Notes: generated by a model not told the origin, from the letters alone. 64,000 nt of DNA from JAHFTY01 sp964584785 (GCA_964584785.1 CAZPBY010000010.1:62001-126000); one strand, 5' to 3'. Counted from the stretch's first letter, positions 17,221 through 25,990 are shown. A program made the numbers and translations.

Positions 17221-17619
17221 TCAATTGGTGGCCAGTTCGTAAATCGACATGTCCCCCAGGACGCGCACCACCTTCGCTTTAACCTTCAATAAGGGATCTC
17301 GAACCGAGCACACCTGATATTGCTGGCAATCCTCGCCTTTTTCACACGGGGTGATCGAAATCGGTCCTTCCAGCGCCTCGACGACGTCCACGATCGAAAT
17401 CCGTGCCGGATCCCGGCCAAGCACATAGCCCCCGTTGATTCCTTGCTGCGACACGACCAATCCCTTTCTGGCCAGCTTTTGTAACACTTTAGCCAGAAGT
17501 TCGGCAGGGATGTGATACTGGGCGGCGATCTCGCGAGCGCTGATCGAGGAGTCCGCATGCATCGCCAAATGTTTCAACGCGATCAGGCCATAATCCGCTT
17601 TTTTGGATAATCGGAACAC
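17221..17619 (-). CDS. iscR: Rrf2-family regulator IscR
   Basis: This 132-residue winged-helix regulator senses iron-sulfur status and represses the isc operon. A GTG at 17619 was chosen as start because AAGGGG precedes it by nine bases; a TTG at 17640 is possible but lies in the operator. With this start the cluster cysteines fall at 92, 98 and 104, the same numbers as in E. coli IscR. The fourth ligand, His107 in E. coli, is Arg107 here. Cluster binding may therefore differ. It is the first gene of the isc operon. Confidence 0.93.
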   Translation of the reverse strand: MFRLSKKADYGLIALKHLAMHADSSISAREIAAQYHIPAELLAKVLQKLARKGLVVSQQGINGGYVLGRDPARISIVDVVEALEGPISITPCEKGEDCQQYQVCSVRDPLLKVKAKVVRVLGDMSIYELATN

Positions 17620-17639
17620 GCTTGAAAACCCCTTGGACA

Positions 17640-17664
17640 AACCCCGACCGTTTAGGTCGGGGTT
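17640..17664. promoter_or_regulatory. Inverted repeat at the iscR promoter, probable IscR operator
   Basis: AACCCCGACC (17640-17649) and GGTCGGGGTT (17655-17664) are perfect 10-base arms with a 5-base spacer. The core CGACC...GGTCG resembles the type 1 IscR site (half-site YGACT). It lies just downstream of the predicted -10, where a bound dimer would block transcription. Autoregulation by IscR is inferred. Confidence 0.65.
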
Positions 17665-17673
17665 ATATATAGA

Positions 17674-17702
17674 AATTTATGCAGAGGGAGCGGGCGAGTC
17701 AA
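17674..17702 (-). promoter_or_regulatory. Predicted promoter of the isc operon
   Basis: Read on the minus strand, TTGACT (17702-17697) and TAAATT (17679-17674) are separated by 17 bases, close to sigma-70 consensus. The inverted repeat at 17640-17664 follows immediately, overlapping the likely start of transcription. Confidence 0.5.
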
Positions 17703-17736
17703 GCCAGATTTTGGCAAACAAACTTACCCTGGCTGC

Positions 17737-17831
17737 GTCCTTTTGAAATCTGGGACGGAGGAACTTTTCGCAGGCGCTCATTTCTTCAGCAGCCCGCCGA
17801 AATGTTTCTCCGTCCCGAATTTCAAAAGGAC
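17737..17831. repeat. Imperfect inverted repeat with 28-base arms
   Basis: Arms 17737-17764 and 17804-17831 pair with three mismatches around a 39-base loop; GTCCTTTTGAAAT and GGGACGGAG are the shared segments. The element lies in the 432-base space between iscR and the beta-propeller gene, which holds no supported gene. It resembles the other REP-like palindromes nearby. Confidence 0.8.
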
Positions 17832-17944
17832 GAACAATGCCGATCTTTGTCAGGCGTAAATCGGAATTCGAAATGGCGCCGGAAAGGCTTTAAATTCAAA
17901 TCCGAAAAAATCCGTTGAATTTCATTGACCGACGCACGAGGAAG

Positions 17945-17969
17945 AACTTTGAAAAACTTCTTCAAAGTT
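17945..17969. repeat. Short perfect hairpin
   Basis: AACTTTGAA (17945-17953) and TTCAAAGTT (17961-17969) form a 9-base stem with a 7-base loop. It is one of three palindromes in this intergenic space. No run of T follows that would make a classical terminator. Confidence 0.6.
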
Positions 17970-17999
17970 TGCCGGCGCAGATATCGTTTTGCGCAGTGA

Positions 18000-18053
18000 G
18001 ATTCGAGGACGCACAACTGAATCTAAACAATTCAGATGTGCGTCCCTCGAATC
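18000..18053. repeat. REP-like inverted repeat sharing the GGACGCACA core
   Basis: Arms 18000-18022 and 18030-18053 pair almost perfectly (one mismatch and one extra base) around a 7-base loop. The core GGACGCACA / TGTGCGTCC is the same as in the palindrome at 10157-10226, while the flanking ends differ. It lies 19 bases downstream of the stop of the beta-propeller gene. Confidence 0.85.
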
Positions 18054-18072
18054 TCCACGCTTGCAAAAGCCG

Positions 18073-19188
18073 CTACTTCCCGATCATCACAATCGTGAAC
18101 GAACCGGGCACAGCCGGGCCTTGCCCGCCTCGGCCCCCGGCCGGTGGAGGTGACGGCGCCGGACCGCGCTCAACACTCATCGTCAAAATGTGATTCGTCT
18201 TGCTGTCGAACGTGACGGTGCGGGCGCCGTTCATGGTGTCCAGGTTCTGTTCGACTTCGAAACTCGTCGGGCTGCTCTCTTTAACAACGGTGAGTGTGCC
18301 GTTGCCATGAGTGCTGAAAGCCTCCATTGTTGCGGGGTTGAATACCGCTCCGTCCGAGCCACCCGCAAGCGGCAGCGCGTTGAGGATCTTTCCGTCGACC
18401 GCGCTCAGAATAACCATCATCGGTTGCGGCGGCGTCGCCGGCGGGTTGCCCGAACGGGCACAAGCCGCGAAGAGCACGGAGTTCTTGATATCGAGGGCCA
18501 GGCCGTTACACCCGCCTTTGTCGCCGAACGGATAATGTCCGACGGCTTTCATGGTCTTGACATCGACCGCCGTGACGCTGCCCTGCGCATCCTGCATGAC
18601 AACATAAAGCATCCCTTTGCCGTCCCCGACGCCTTGCTCGGGAACGCCTCCCAGATCGATGGTGCCGAGCACGGAACCGTCTTTCGAGTCGATCACGGTT
18701 GCATCCTTCGTAGGATGACTGAAGACATAGACTCTGTCATTAAACGAGTCGAAGTAAATTCCATCCGGCTGAGCGGTGCCCACATCGATGGTCTTGATCA
18801 ACTTCATTGTCTTCGTGTCGAACATTGATACCGGTCTGCTGCTCGTGAAACCGTGGCCGGATTTCGGATCGACTGCGGCGCCATTTCCGCCGATTCCAGG
18901 GATTTCGCCGATCGGCTCGAGCGTGTCGAGATTGAAGATCGTCAGGCGTGTCGGAACCTCGGGAGCCGCCGGCCTGGTATCCGTGGCTGCGACCGCGGGC
19001 GTGCCGCGCCGCGGAATGTATAGACGCCGTCCGGCAACGTCCGCATAGATGTAATCCCAGCTTCCCTCACCGCCGACCCTCGCCCTCTTCAACACTTTGT
19101 ACGGTCCGCCAGTTGCGGTTTGACGAGCCATGCCGATCGAAGCTGCCACGACGATCACTCCAAATAGAATTGCAACAAGTCGTTTCAT
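18073..19188 (-). CDS. Secreted YVTN-type beta-propeller protein
   Basis: This 371-residue protein has an N-terminal signal peptide (hydrophobic residues 4-20) and repeated blades of the form VIDSKDGSVLGTIDLGG and AVDVKTMKAVGHYPFG, typical of YVTN/Lp_0313-type propellers. The start at 19188 has AGGAGA seven bases upstream. The C-terminus carries a Pro/Gly-rich loop. Such proteins occur in the periplasm or on the cell surface of Acidobacteria-like bacteria and often have no known ligand. It stands alone, with repeats at its 3' side. Confidence 0.78.
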   Translation of the reverse strand: MKRLVAILFGVIVVAASIGMARQTATGGPYKVLKRARVGGEGSWDYIYADVAGRRLYIPRRGTPAVAATDTRPAAPEVPTRLTIFNLDTLEPIGEIPGIGGNGAAVDPKSGHGFTSSRPVSMFDTKTMKLIKTIDVGTAQPDGIYFDSFNDRVYVFSHPTKDATVIDSKDGSVLGTIDLGGVPEQGVGDGKGMLYVVMQDAQGSVTAVDVKTMKAVGHYPFGDKGGCNGLALDIKNSVLFAACARSGNPPATPPQPMMVILSAVDGKILNALPLAGGSDGAVFNPATMEAFSTHGNGTLTVVKESSPTSFEVEQNLDTMNGARTVTFDSKTNHILTMSVERGPAPSPPPAGGRGGQGPAVPGSFTIVMIGK

Positions 19189-19292
19189 GTTGGGTTCTCC
19201 TGGCTGGAGTCTATTCTTACCAAATGGCACGATGCCAGTTATTTGAAGATAAGCGTGACGGTATTGTTGTGCGCTAAGAGCCCGTGGGCTGC

Positions 19293-20684
19293 TTAAGCAC
19301 TTGAGGCTTGCGCGATATCCGATTCTTCGTCGAGTTGCTCCTGACGCTCGAGATGACGGTATATCGTTCGTGTCGCTATGCCCAGAAGGCGGGCGGCCAT
19401 GTTTTTGTCGCCGCGCGTATGTTGCAACGTGATCTCGATCGCTTTTCTTTCGAGCTCGCGCAACGGCGTTCCGATCCTGAAGTGGAGCGAATGCCGCGAC
19501 TCCGCAAACGCGGTCACGCCCTGCGGGAGAACCGATGACGGCACGGTTTTCCCGCTCGTAAAAACGACGGCGCGCTCGACGGCATTTTCAAGTTCGCGCA
19601 CGTTTCCAGGCCAGTCGTAGGAAGTCAGCGCAAGCATTGCGTCTTCGCTGAAGCCTTCGATGTTCTTGCCGTTCTTTTCCGAGTACGTCTTCAGAAAGTG
19701 CATGGCAAGCAGCTGAATGTCGTCTTTGCGTTCTTTGATGGATGGGATGCGGATGTTGATGACATTGAGGCGATAGAAAAGGTCCTCCCGGAACCGCCGC
19801 TCTTCGACTTCCTTATGAAGATCTTTGTTGGTCGCGGCAATGATACGAACGTCCGCATCGATGGTTCGGGTGCCTCCCAGACGCTCAAATTTGCCGTCCT
19901 GCAGGACGCGCAGAAGTTTCACCTGGACCGCGGGCGAGATTTCGCCGATTTCGTCCAGAAACAACGTTCCGCCATTGGCCAGTTCGAAGCGTCCTTCCTT
20001 ACGCGCGTTGGCTCCGGTGAATGCGCCCTTTTCGTACCCGAACAGCTCGGCTTCGAGGAGAGTTTCCGGGAGCGCGGCGCAGCTCACCTTGATCATCGGC
20101 TTCAGGCGTCGAGGCGAAGCGGAATGAATGGCATCCGCGACGACCTCTTTGCCGGTTCCACTTTCGCCGGTGATCAACACCGTTGCCGTGCTTGGAGCAA
20201 CCTGCTCGACCATGCGAGCAATATTGCGCATCTCGGTGCTGGCGTAGATGAGCGGCCGGCTATTCGACTGCGTGAGTTGCGATCGCAGTTCACGGTTCTC
20301 GCGCGACAGATACTGTTTCTCGGCGGCTTTCTCGACGGCCCTCAAAAGCTGTGCCTTCTTGACCGGCTTCGTGATGAAGTCGTAAGCGCCTTCCTTGATC
20401 GTCTCGACGGCGAGTTCCACCGTTCCGTGACCCGTAACGAGGATGACCTCGATCTCCTGAGACACCGCCTTGGCGCGTTTCAAGAGTTCGACGCCATCCA
20501 TGACCGGCAGGCGCAGATCGGTGACGAGAATGTCGACGCTTCCATCGAGTATGCGATCGAACGCCGTTTGACCGTTATCCGCTTCGACGGTCTCGAAGCC
20601 CGCGCTCTGGAGCACTTTCACCATCGCGGCTCGATTTTCGAAATCGTCTTCGACGATCAGGAGAGTTGGGTTCTTGCGAATCAT
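19293..20684 (-). CDS. Sigma-54-dependent response regulator, NtrC family
   Basis: This 463-residue protein has three domains. A receiver (1-120) carries the phospho-acceptor Asp in VTDLRLPVMDG. The AAA+ domain has Walker A GESGTGKE, the sigma-54 contact loop GAFTGA and ATNKDL. A Fis-type HTH forms the end (DKNMAARLLGIATRTIYRHL). It activates sigma-54 promoters when phosphorylated by the kinase encoded upstream, whose stop overlaps its start by four bases. Target genes are not evident from sequence. Confidence 0.93.
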   Translation of the reverse strand: MIRKNPTLLIVEDDFENRAAMVKVLQSAGFETVEADNGQTAFDRILDGSVDILVTDLRLPVMDGVELLKRAKAVSQEIEVILVTGHGTVELAVETIKEGAYDFITKPVKKAQLLRAVEKAAEKQYLSRENRELRSQLTQSNSRPLIYASTEMRNIARMVEQVAPSTATVLITGESGTGKEVVADAIHSASPRRLKPMIKVSCAALPETLLEAELFGYEKGAFTGANARKEGRFELANGGTLFLDEIGEISPAVQVKLLRVLQDGKFERLGGTRTIDADVRIIAATNKDLHKEVEERRFREDLFYRLNVINIRIPSIKERKDDIQLLAMHFLKTYSEKNGKNIEGFSEDAMLALTSYDWPGNVRELENAVERAVVFTSGKTVPSSVLPQGVTAFAESRHSLHFRIGTPLRELERKAIEITLQHTRGDKNMAARLLGIATRTIYRHLERQEQLDEESDIAQASSA

Positions 20685-21739
20685 AAAGGTAATAGTGTGA
20701 TGAACGTCGCACCCTTGTCCGGCGCGCTTTCCACCAGAAGATGGCCGTTGTGTTCAAAAATGATTTGTTGAGTTGTCGCGAGGCCCAGTCCCGTGCCATG
20801 AGCCTTCGTCGTGAAAAAAGGCTGAAACAACTTGTACTGGATGTCGTCCGGAATGCCACATCCGGTATCTTTCACGCGTATGACGAGAAACCGGTCCGTC
20901 ACTTCCGTTTCGATCCGGACAGTGCCTTCGCCCTTGATCGCTTCGACACCGTTGCGGACGAGGTTCTCCAATGCCTGCCGAAGCAACCGGTCGTCAAGCC
21001 AGATCTCCGGGCTTGACGGCATCAGCGAGATCTCCAGCTTGACGGACGCCTTCGGTTTGAATGTCGCGGCGAGTTCATGAATGACATCATCCACTTTGCC
21101 GCGCTTCAGATGGGGCTTGGGAAAACGTGAGAACTGAAGATACTCCCCGACGATGTCGTTCAAGCGATCCAATTCGCGCAGGACGGAACGGATTAACGTA
21201 TGCGCTTCGGGATTGGCGCCTTTCAGTTCGTCTTCAAGAAGTTCAACGTTAAGCGAGATCGAGCTGAGGGGATTTCGGATTTCATGCGCGATTTGCGACG
21301 CAAACTTGCCGATGGTGGCGAGCCGCTCGGATTGCAGGAGACGTTCTTCCATCGTCCGGAGATCGGCGCAATCCTGGAACACATGAACGTAGCGGGAATC
21401 ATCGCCCTCACCGATCTTTTGGACGGACATATTCACGAGCTTACGTTTTCCTACCCCAGTCTCCAGAATCATCGGACGATTCAATGTTCGTCCATCACTC
21501 TCGGCATGACGCAGCAACTCGTCATAACCGCGGCTCACCGGACAAACATCGCGCAGGTTCAGGCCTTTCAAGCTAAGGGACGGCCGCTCGAGAATCCGCT
21601 CGGACGCAAGATTCGTTTCCAGGACAACCCCGTTCGAGTCTGTCACGATCTTGCCTTCATGGACGCAGCCGATACAGTCGACGACAGCCTGGATCGTTTC
21701 ACGCTGCCGTAGCATTTCAATGGGATTGGTTTTTTTCAT
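20681..21739 (-). CDS. Soluble sensor histidine kinase, NtrB-like
   Basis: This 352-residue kinase has no membrane segment. A PAS-like N-terminal region (about 15-120) contains several cysteines (DCIGCVHEG and VCPVSRG), followed by the HisKA box with phospho-His in SQIAHEIRNPLSS and the ATPase domain (NLVRNGVEA, DTGCGIP, GTGLGL). It pairs with the NtrC-type regulator that overlaps its 3' end. The Cys-x2-Cys in the PAS region may bind a cofactor or sense redox; that is inference. Confidence 0.9.
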   Translation of the reverse strand: MKKTNPIEMLRQRETIQAVVDCIGCVHEGKIVTDSNGVVLETNLASERILERPSLSLKGLNLRDVCPVSRGYDELLRHAESDGRTLNRPMILETGVGKRKLVNMSVQKIGEGDDSRYVHVFQDCADLRTMEERLLQSERLATIGKFASQIAHEIRNPLSSISLNVELLEDELKGANPEAHTLIRSVLRELDRLNDIVGEYLQFSRFPKPHLKRGKVDDVIHELAATFKPKASVKLEISLMPSSPEIWLDDRLLRQALENLVRNGVEAIKGEGTVRIETEVTDRFLVIRVKDTGCGIPDDIQYKLFQPFFTTKAHGTGLGLATTQQIIFEHNGHLLVESAPDKGATFITLLPL

Positions 21740-22029
21740 CAGACGACTCGCTTCGGCTCATCTTTCCAGCAACCGATCCGCCATTTTGTCATTTTCGGGG
21801 ATTATTCTTACATTTTGCGGGACGAATTAGGCAAATGAGCCGCTTAGCGCCCAGTTTCGGGCGGAAATGCCGGCGGTTCAAATAGCTCCAGTTCATTTCG
21901 GAGCCCGCCGCTTTAGACAAAGCTGCACATGGACGCGCGAAACCAATTTCGGAGCCGACAAACTGTCACAAAACAGCGTGACGGCATCAGGTTCGGTGTC
22001 AAATTCTCAACACACCGTTCAGGAAACTC

Positions 22030-22941
22030 TCAGGCGGCTTTCCGCAACGCCCTCCGTTGACGTTTGATCCCGCGCATCGGCGGTATAAGGAGGACCGGAG
22101 CCGGCGCGCCGCGTACGATCCGGTCAGCGGTGCTTCCGAGCAGCGCACGATCCAGAATGCCTTTGCCATGAATGTTCATGACGAGCAAATCGATCTTGTC
22201 TCTCTTCACGATGTTAAGGATTCGTCGCACCGGGGACCCGGTCACAACGAGGGTCCGGACGTCGCAATCGTCTCGGGCGTCGTCGGGAACCAGTCTTTCC
22301 AGTTTTTCACGGATGCTTTTGATAAGCGGATCGCGGTATCGCCCGCTCAAATCGGCCGAAATATCGTTCAGGACGTGAAGCACTGTCACCTTGGCCCGAC
22401 ATTCCCGGGCGATGGAAAAGGCATAACGAGTCGCGTCGGTGGTGCCCTCCGAAAAATCGGTGGTCACCAGAATCCGGCGAATCGCCGGCGGCGCCGGTTT
22501 CGCTTTCGACCGGCCGATCGTCAGCAAAGGCACATTCACGCGCCGCAACAGCCGCTCGGTGTGGGAACCCATGAACCACTTTTCCAGACCATGCCGGCCG
22601 TGCGTTCCCATCACCACAAGATCCGGCTTTTGTTCCTTGAGAAACGTCTGAATTTCCAGATCCACATCGCCGGTTCTCAGAATCGATTCGACGGAGGCGT
22701 GTTTCGCTTTCACACGCCGCAACACTTCCTTCATTTCGGAAGTTGCGCGGGCATTCATTGCGTCAATCAGTTTGTTTAAACCGATCGGCGCTTCGTAAGC
22801 GGCTGGAACCGTCGGTGTGACGACATGGAGAAGAAAAAGCGTCGCATCATAGTTTCTGGACAGCGCGACTGCATAGTCCACCGCGCGCGTTGACGCAGGA
22901 TAGAAGTCGACAGGACACAGAATCTTTTTGATGGCGATCAT
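22030..22941 (-). CDS. Tandem-domain universal stress protein
   Basis: This protein of about 303 residues contains two UspA domains. Each ends in a nucleotide-binding-type motif: GTHGRHGLEKWFMGSHTERLL and NIHGKGILDRALLGSTADRIV. The second lacks the usual MGxHG form but keeps the ATP loop. ATG 22941 was chosen because GGAGG lies seven bases upstream. Tandem Usp proteins are typical of low-oxygen and stationary-phase programmes. Two more occur in this window. Confidence 0.9.
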   Translation of the reverse strand: MIAIKKILCPVDFYPASTRAVDYAVALSRNYDATLFLLHVVTPTVPAAYEAPIGLNKLIDAMNARATSEMKEVLRRVKAKHASVESILRTGDVDLEIQTFLKEQKPDLVVMGTHGRHGLEKWFMGSHTERLLRRVNVPLLTIGRSKAKPAPPAIRRILVTTDFSEGTTDATRYAFSIARECRAKVTVLHVLNDISADLSGRYRDPLIKSIREKLERLVPDDARDDCDVRTLVVTGSPVRRILNIVKRDKIDLLVMNIHGKGILDRALLGSTADRIVRGAPAPVLLIPPMRGIKRQRRALRKAA

Positions 22942-23059
22942 AGGACGCCTCCAATCTCCTGTTGCTGCACTTTCGGTACCCACGGCATTCAACGGGATCA
23001 GGACGTCCAAACGCTTTGCTCAGCGGAAAGAGGACTGGCCGCTCAAACTCCCATAAAAC

Positions 23060-23218
23060 TCATTCGAACTCGTCTTCTTCCCAGCGAATATTGCAAACCT
23101 GGCAAGTCCACCAGCCGGGGTGCCAGTGTCCCAGATCGGAAACGGTGTGTTCAGAACCGCAGCGCAGGCATTTCGGTTTCGGAGCGACCTCAAGGTTCTT
23201 GACCTCAGTCTCGGGCAT
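23060..23218 (-). CDS. Small zinc-ribbon protein
   Basis: This 52-residue protein has two Cys pairs, CLRC and CQVC, separated by an aromatic segment with GHWHPGWW, a rubredoxin-like or zinc-ribbon arrangement. The ATG at 23218 overlaps the final base of the stop codon of the degraded phosphatase upstream (TAATG), and GAGGAG lies 13 bases before it. The longer frame from 23278 runs inside the pseudogene. Function unknown; it may be a metal-binding regulator once coupled to the phosphatase. Confidence 0.6.
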   Translation of the reverse strand: MPETEVKNLEVAPKPKCLRCGSEHTVSDLGHWHPGWWTCQVCNIRWEEDEFE

Positions 23219-23618
23219 TAGCTCATCAACTCCTCTTTGTAGAATTCCGATATCGATCTTAGCATGCCGGCGGTGCACACATTTTGGAAACGTGCCACAA
23301 CGAGGGTTTGATCATCGGCGGCGTCGCGATCCGCGTATGGGCGTGGACACCCGACATGATCGCATTGCGAATGTCTGCGGGCGTCTGGTCGAAACACTGC
23401 TGAACGATTGTCAGTAACCGGTCCTCACCGAATGTCTCGCCTTCGGCATTCATGGCCTCGCAAATACCGTCGGAGAACATGACAAGAAGATCCTCTTCCT
23501 CAACGCGAGCCACGCCCTGACGATAATTACCCCAATCGAAGACACCAAGAATGGGACCGCCGTCTTCGAGACGCTCAATTTGAAAATCCGCTTGACTGCG
23601 GCGTATCAGAAGCAGCGG
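23218..23618 (-). pseudogene. Degraded SpoIIE/RsbU-type PP2C phosphatase
   Basis: The reading frame from 23618 encodes only the C-terminal third of a SpoIIE-type serine phosphatase (PLLLIRRSQADF, then DGICEAMNAEGETFGEDRLL near the metal site). A TAA at 23619-23621 stands exactly where the upstream catalytic part should continue. The hallmark DDQTLVVARF is present but in another frame, so a second lesion lies near 23335. The restored frame ends at the TAA at 23218-23220. Two independent lesions make a sequencing error less likely than real decay. Confidence 0.75.
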
Positions 23619-23663
23619 TTAGTAATGAGAACGTTAAAAGTTGTAAGAAGAATGTTAACGGCT

Positions 23664-25112
23664 TCAGGAAGCGATCGCTGAAATGAGCGAAGAGTTTGCG
23701 GGTTCACAGGCTTCGGTGAACGCATCCGCCCAACGGAAGACGTCCCAGGACCTGAGATTCGAGCGCATGAGGTGCATTCGAACTCGTTGTTCCTGTTCTT
23801 TCATTACGAGCGCCTCGATAAGAGCGGCACTCATCGCTTGGGCATCGTGAGGATTCACGACCAGGGCACCGGTCCTCAACTCTTCCAGGGCTCCGGCAAA
23901 TTCGCTGAGAATCAACACGCCTCGATTATCGACGCGGGAAGCACAGAACTCTTTCGCGATGAGGTTCATGCCGTCTCGTAATGGCGTTACCAGAGCCACA
24001 TCTGCTGCTCGATAGAAGGCGACCAGGTCATTTCGCGAAATCTGCCGGTAAAAATATCTTACCGGCACCCAGCCGCGGTTTCCGAATTCGCCATTGATCC
24101 GGCCGACGAGATTCTCGATGCGTAGTTTCAGCTCGCTGTATTCCGGAATGTCTTCACGACTCGGCACCACGATTTGAGCGAACGTCACGCCCTCGCGCCA
24201 CTCGGGATTGAATTCAAGCAGACGCCGAAACGCGGCAAGCCGTTCGATGATGCCCTTGGAATAATCAAGTCGATCGACACCGAGAACAATTTGCGTATCT
24301 CCGAAAGATTTGCGAATCGATTCCGATTCGGTTTCAACCGCAACGTCGGCGCCCACGGCGGCAAATTCGTCGTAGTCGATGCTGATCGGAAACGCGCCGA
24401 TTTTCACGTAGCGCCTGGACTCACCAAGCAAAGTCAAATCGCCGCTTCGAATAGTTCGGCGGCGCGGCAGAAAATGCCGGACGCAGTCGAGGAAGTTCTC
24501 CTGATCTGACGCTGTCTGGAAACCGACAACATCGAATTCCAACAAAGCCCGAAGAATCTGCATGCGCCAGGGCAAGATGCGAAACACCTCCGGTGATGGA
24601 AAGGGAATGTGATGAAAATAGGCCAGCGTATTCCGGACCTTCTTTTGACGAAGATATTCCGCCCCGAGCATAAGGTGATAATCGTGCACCCAAATGATGT
24701 CGCCGTCCTGTGCCGCGCATTCGGCGCCATCCGCAAACTTCTCGTTGACGATACGATACGAATCCCAATGCTCCGGAACGAATGAACATCGTGAAGAGAA
24801 TCCATGGAAAAGCGGCCAGATGATCTCATTCGAAAAACCGCGGTAAAACCCTTCGTACTCGCTGCGCGTGAGAAAGATCGGTACCAGGGAATACTGCTGC
24901 GAAGCCGTCCATTCATTGAGAGCCTGCATCAAACCGTCCTGATAGTCGCACCCCGGCCAGCCGACCCAGCAACCGCCGGCATGGTTGAGAATCGGGACGA
25001 GGGCGGTCACCAATCCGCCGGTACTCTCGGTGAATCGGATGCTGTTGTCGCGGATCTCCGTCGCCAGTGGAAGGCGATTGGAAACGACAATCAGTCGCCC
25101 ACTGCGGCCCAC
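23664..25112 (-). CDS. otsA: Trehalose-6-phosphate synthase
   Basis: This 482-residue GT20 enzyme joins UDP-glucose (or another NDP-glucose) to glucose-6-phosphate. It shows VSNRLP at the start, WVHDYHLML, HIPFPSPE, DRLDYSKG and TPLRDGMNL, all family signatures. The GTG at 25112 is preferred to ATG 25127 because GGAGG, which lies within the upstream ATG-CGG-AGG codons, is seven bases before it. The start lies inside otsB, so the two are translationally coupled. Trehalose protects against drought and osmotic stress. Confidence 0.93.
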   Translation of the reverse strand: MGRSGRLIVVSNRLPLATEIRDNSIRFTESTGGLVTALVPILNHAGGCWVGWPGCDYQDGLMQALNEWTASQQYSLVPIFLTRSEYEGFYRGFSNEIIWPLFHGFSSRCSFVPEHWDSYRIVNEKFADGAECAAQDGDIIWVHDYHLMLGAEYLRQKKVRNTLAYFHHIPFPSPEVFRILPWRMQILRALLEFDVVGFQTASDQENFLDCVRHFLPRRRTIRSGDLTLLGESRRYVKIGAFPISIDYDEFAAVGADVAVETESESIRKSFGDTQIVLGVDRLDYSKGIIERLAAFRRLLEFNPEWREGVTFAQIVVPSREDIPEYSELKLRIENLVGRINGEFGNRGWVPVRYFYRQISRNDLVAFYRAADVALVTPLRDGMNLIAKEFCASRVDNRGVLILSEFAGALEELRTGALVVNPHDAQAMSAALIEALVMKEQEQRVRMHLMRSNLRSWDVFRWADAFTEACEPANSSLISAIAS

Positions 25113-25915
25113 AATGCACCTCCGCATGCAGCGATCCAGGCGTTAAGAAACCCAATAAGGTCGTCGGGCGGCCGCAGCCACAGCTGAGCTGCGGTGAATC
25201 GATACTTTGGTCGAACGAGCGCCGTCAAGCCTCGTCCATTTAAGATTCGAAACGCATCTTCATCGGGCGTATCGTCGCCGAGGTACGCTACGGGAACATC
25301 CGCATCGACTTCCGACAGAACCGATCGAATGGCGTCGCCGGTGCTGGCCGAGGCGAGTCGTATCTCAATGCCGCCATCAAAATCGGCCACGACCAGTCCG
25401 GAGTGAGCGGCCAGGGGATTGAGAATGCGATACGCCGTCGTGCGCATTTCCAAAATCTCCTGTGCAGTCTGGCCTCGCCAGTGAACCGCAACACCGCCAG
25501 GGCTGACCTCCACAAACTTGCGCAGCCCATTCTCATCGAGAAGCAGTTCGGCCTGCGTGAGCGCTTCGAATGTTTCGTCGGGGATTTCGACGCCGTGGCA
25601 TTGACCATCCGAATCAAGCCGTTCGAGTCCGTAAGCTCCCCACGTCTCGGGCGAAGGATCGAGTCCCAGCAACGGACCGAGACGACCGGCGGGTCCTCCG
25701 GTGATCATGATGAGACGGGTTCCACACGTTTTCATGATTGCATCGAGAAGCTTCGGAACCCTGGGATATGGAAATGCGCGAGCCCGGTCCATCGCGAACG
25801 GCGCCACCGTGCCATCGTAGTCGATCATGAGGACGCGACGCGTCGCTGCGCCCGCCCGCTCCAGGAAGTCCTTGTATCTGCCGTCGACACCACTACCGGC
25901 GATTGCATGACTCAT
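25091..25915 (-). CDS. otsB: Trehalose-6-phosphate phosphatase
   Basis: This 274-residue HAD phosphatase removes phosphate from trehalose-6-phosphate. The nucleophile motif is DYDGTVAP near residue 32. Motif 2 (ITGG) and the acidic motif YLGDDTPDEDAF near 218 are present. It overlaps the start of otsA by 22 bases; the order otsB-otsA is the reverse of E. coli otsBA naming but keeps coupling. A short inverted repeat lies upstream at 25973-25990. Confidence 0.92.
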   Translation of the reverse strand: MSHAIAGSGVDGRYKDFLERAGAATRRVLMIDYDGTVAPFAMDRARAFPYPRVPKLLDAIMKTCGTRLIMITGGPAGRLGPLLGLDPSPETWGAYGLERLDSDGQCHGVEIPDETFEALTQAELLLDENGLRKFVEVSPGGVAVHWRGQTAQEILEMRTTAYRILNPLAAHSGLVVADFDGGIEIRLASASTGDAIRSVLSEVDADVPVAYLGDDTPDEDAFRILNGRGLTALVRPKYRFTAAQLWLRPPDDLIGFLNAWIAACGGALWAAVGD

Positions 25916-25972
25916 TTCTTTCGCTCCTGAATGGGATATCCACAGTATCCACCGGCATCGCGCCGTCAGGGA

Positions 25973-25990
25973 ATACAGTTTTCACTGTAT
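25973..25990. repeat. Short inverted repeat upstream of otsB
   Basis: ATACAGT (25973-25979) and ACTGTAT (25984-25990) flank four bases. The same half-sites, TACAGT and ACTGTA, appear in the divergent promoter region at 8288-8312 with wider spacing. It may be an operator or a weak hairpin between the response regulator and otsB. Confidence 0.4.

Noticed and set aside
16000..17292. 430-codon open frame on the plus strand
   Set aside because: It is antisense to iscS, which is unambiguous. Composition is Arg/His/Asp-rich, as expected for a shadow.
17641..17664. The iscR inverted repeat as a Rho-independent terminator
   Set aside because: No T run follows on either strand, and the position just after the predicted -10 fits an operator better.
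19698..20771. 357-codon open frame on the plus strand
   Set aside because: It is antisense to the NtrC-type regulator; no motif or start signal.
23619..23621. Stop codon in the SpoIIE remnant as a possible Sec codon
   Set aside because: It is TAA, not TGA, and the upstream part of the gene is missing.
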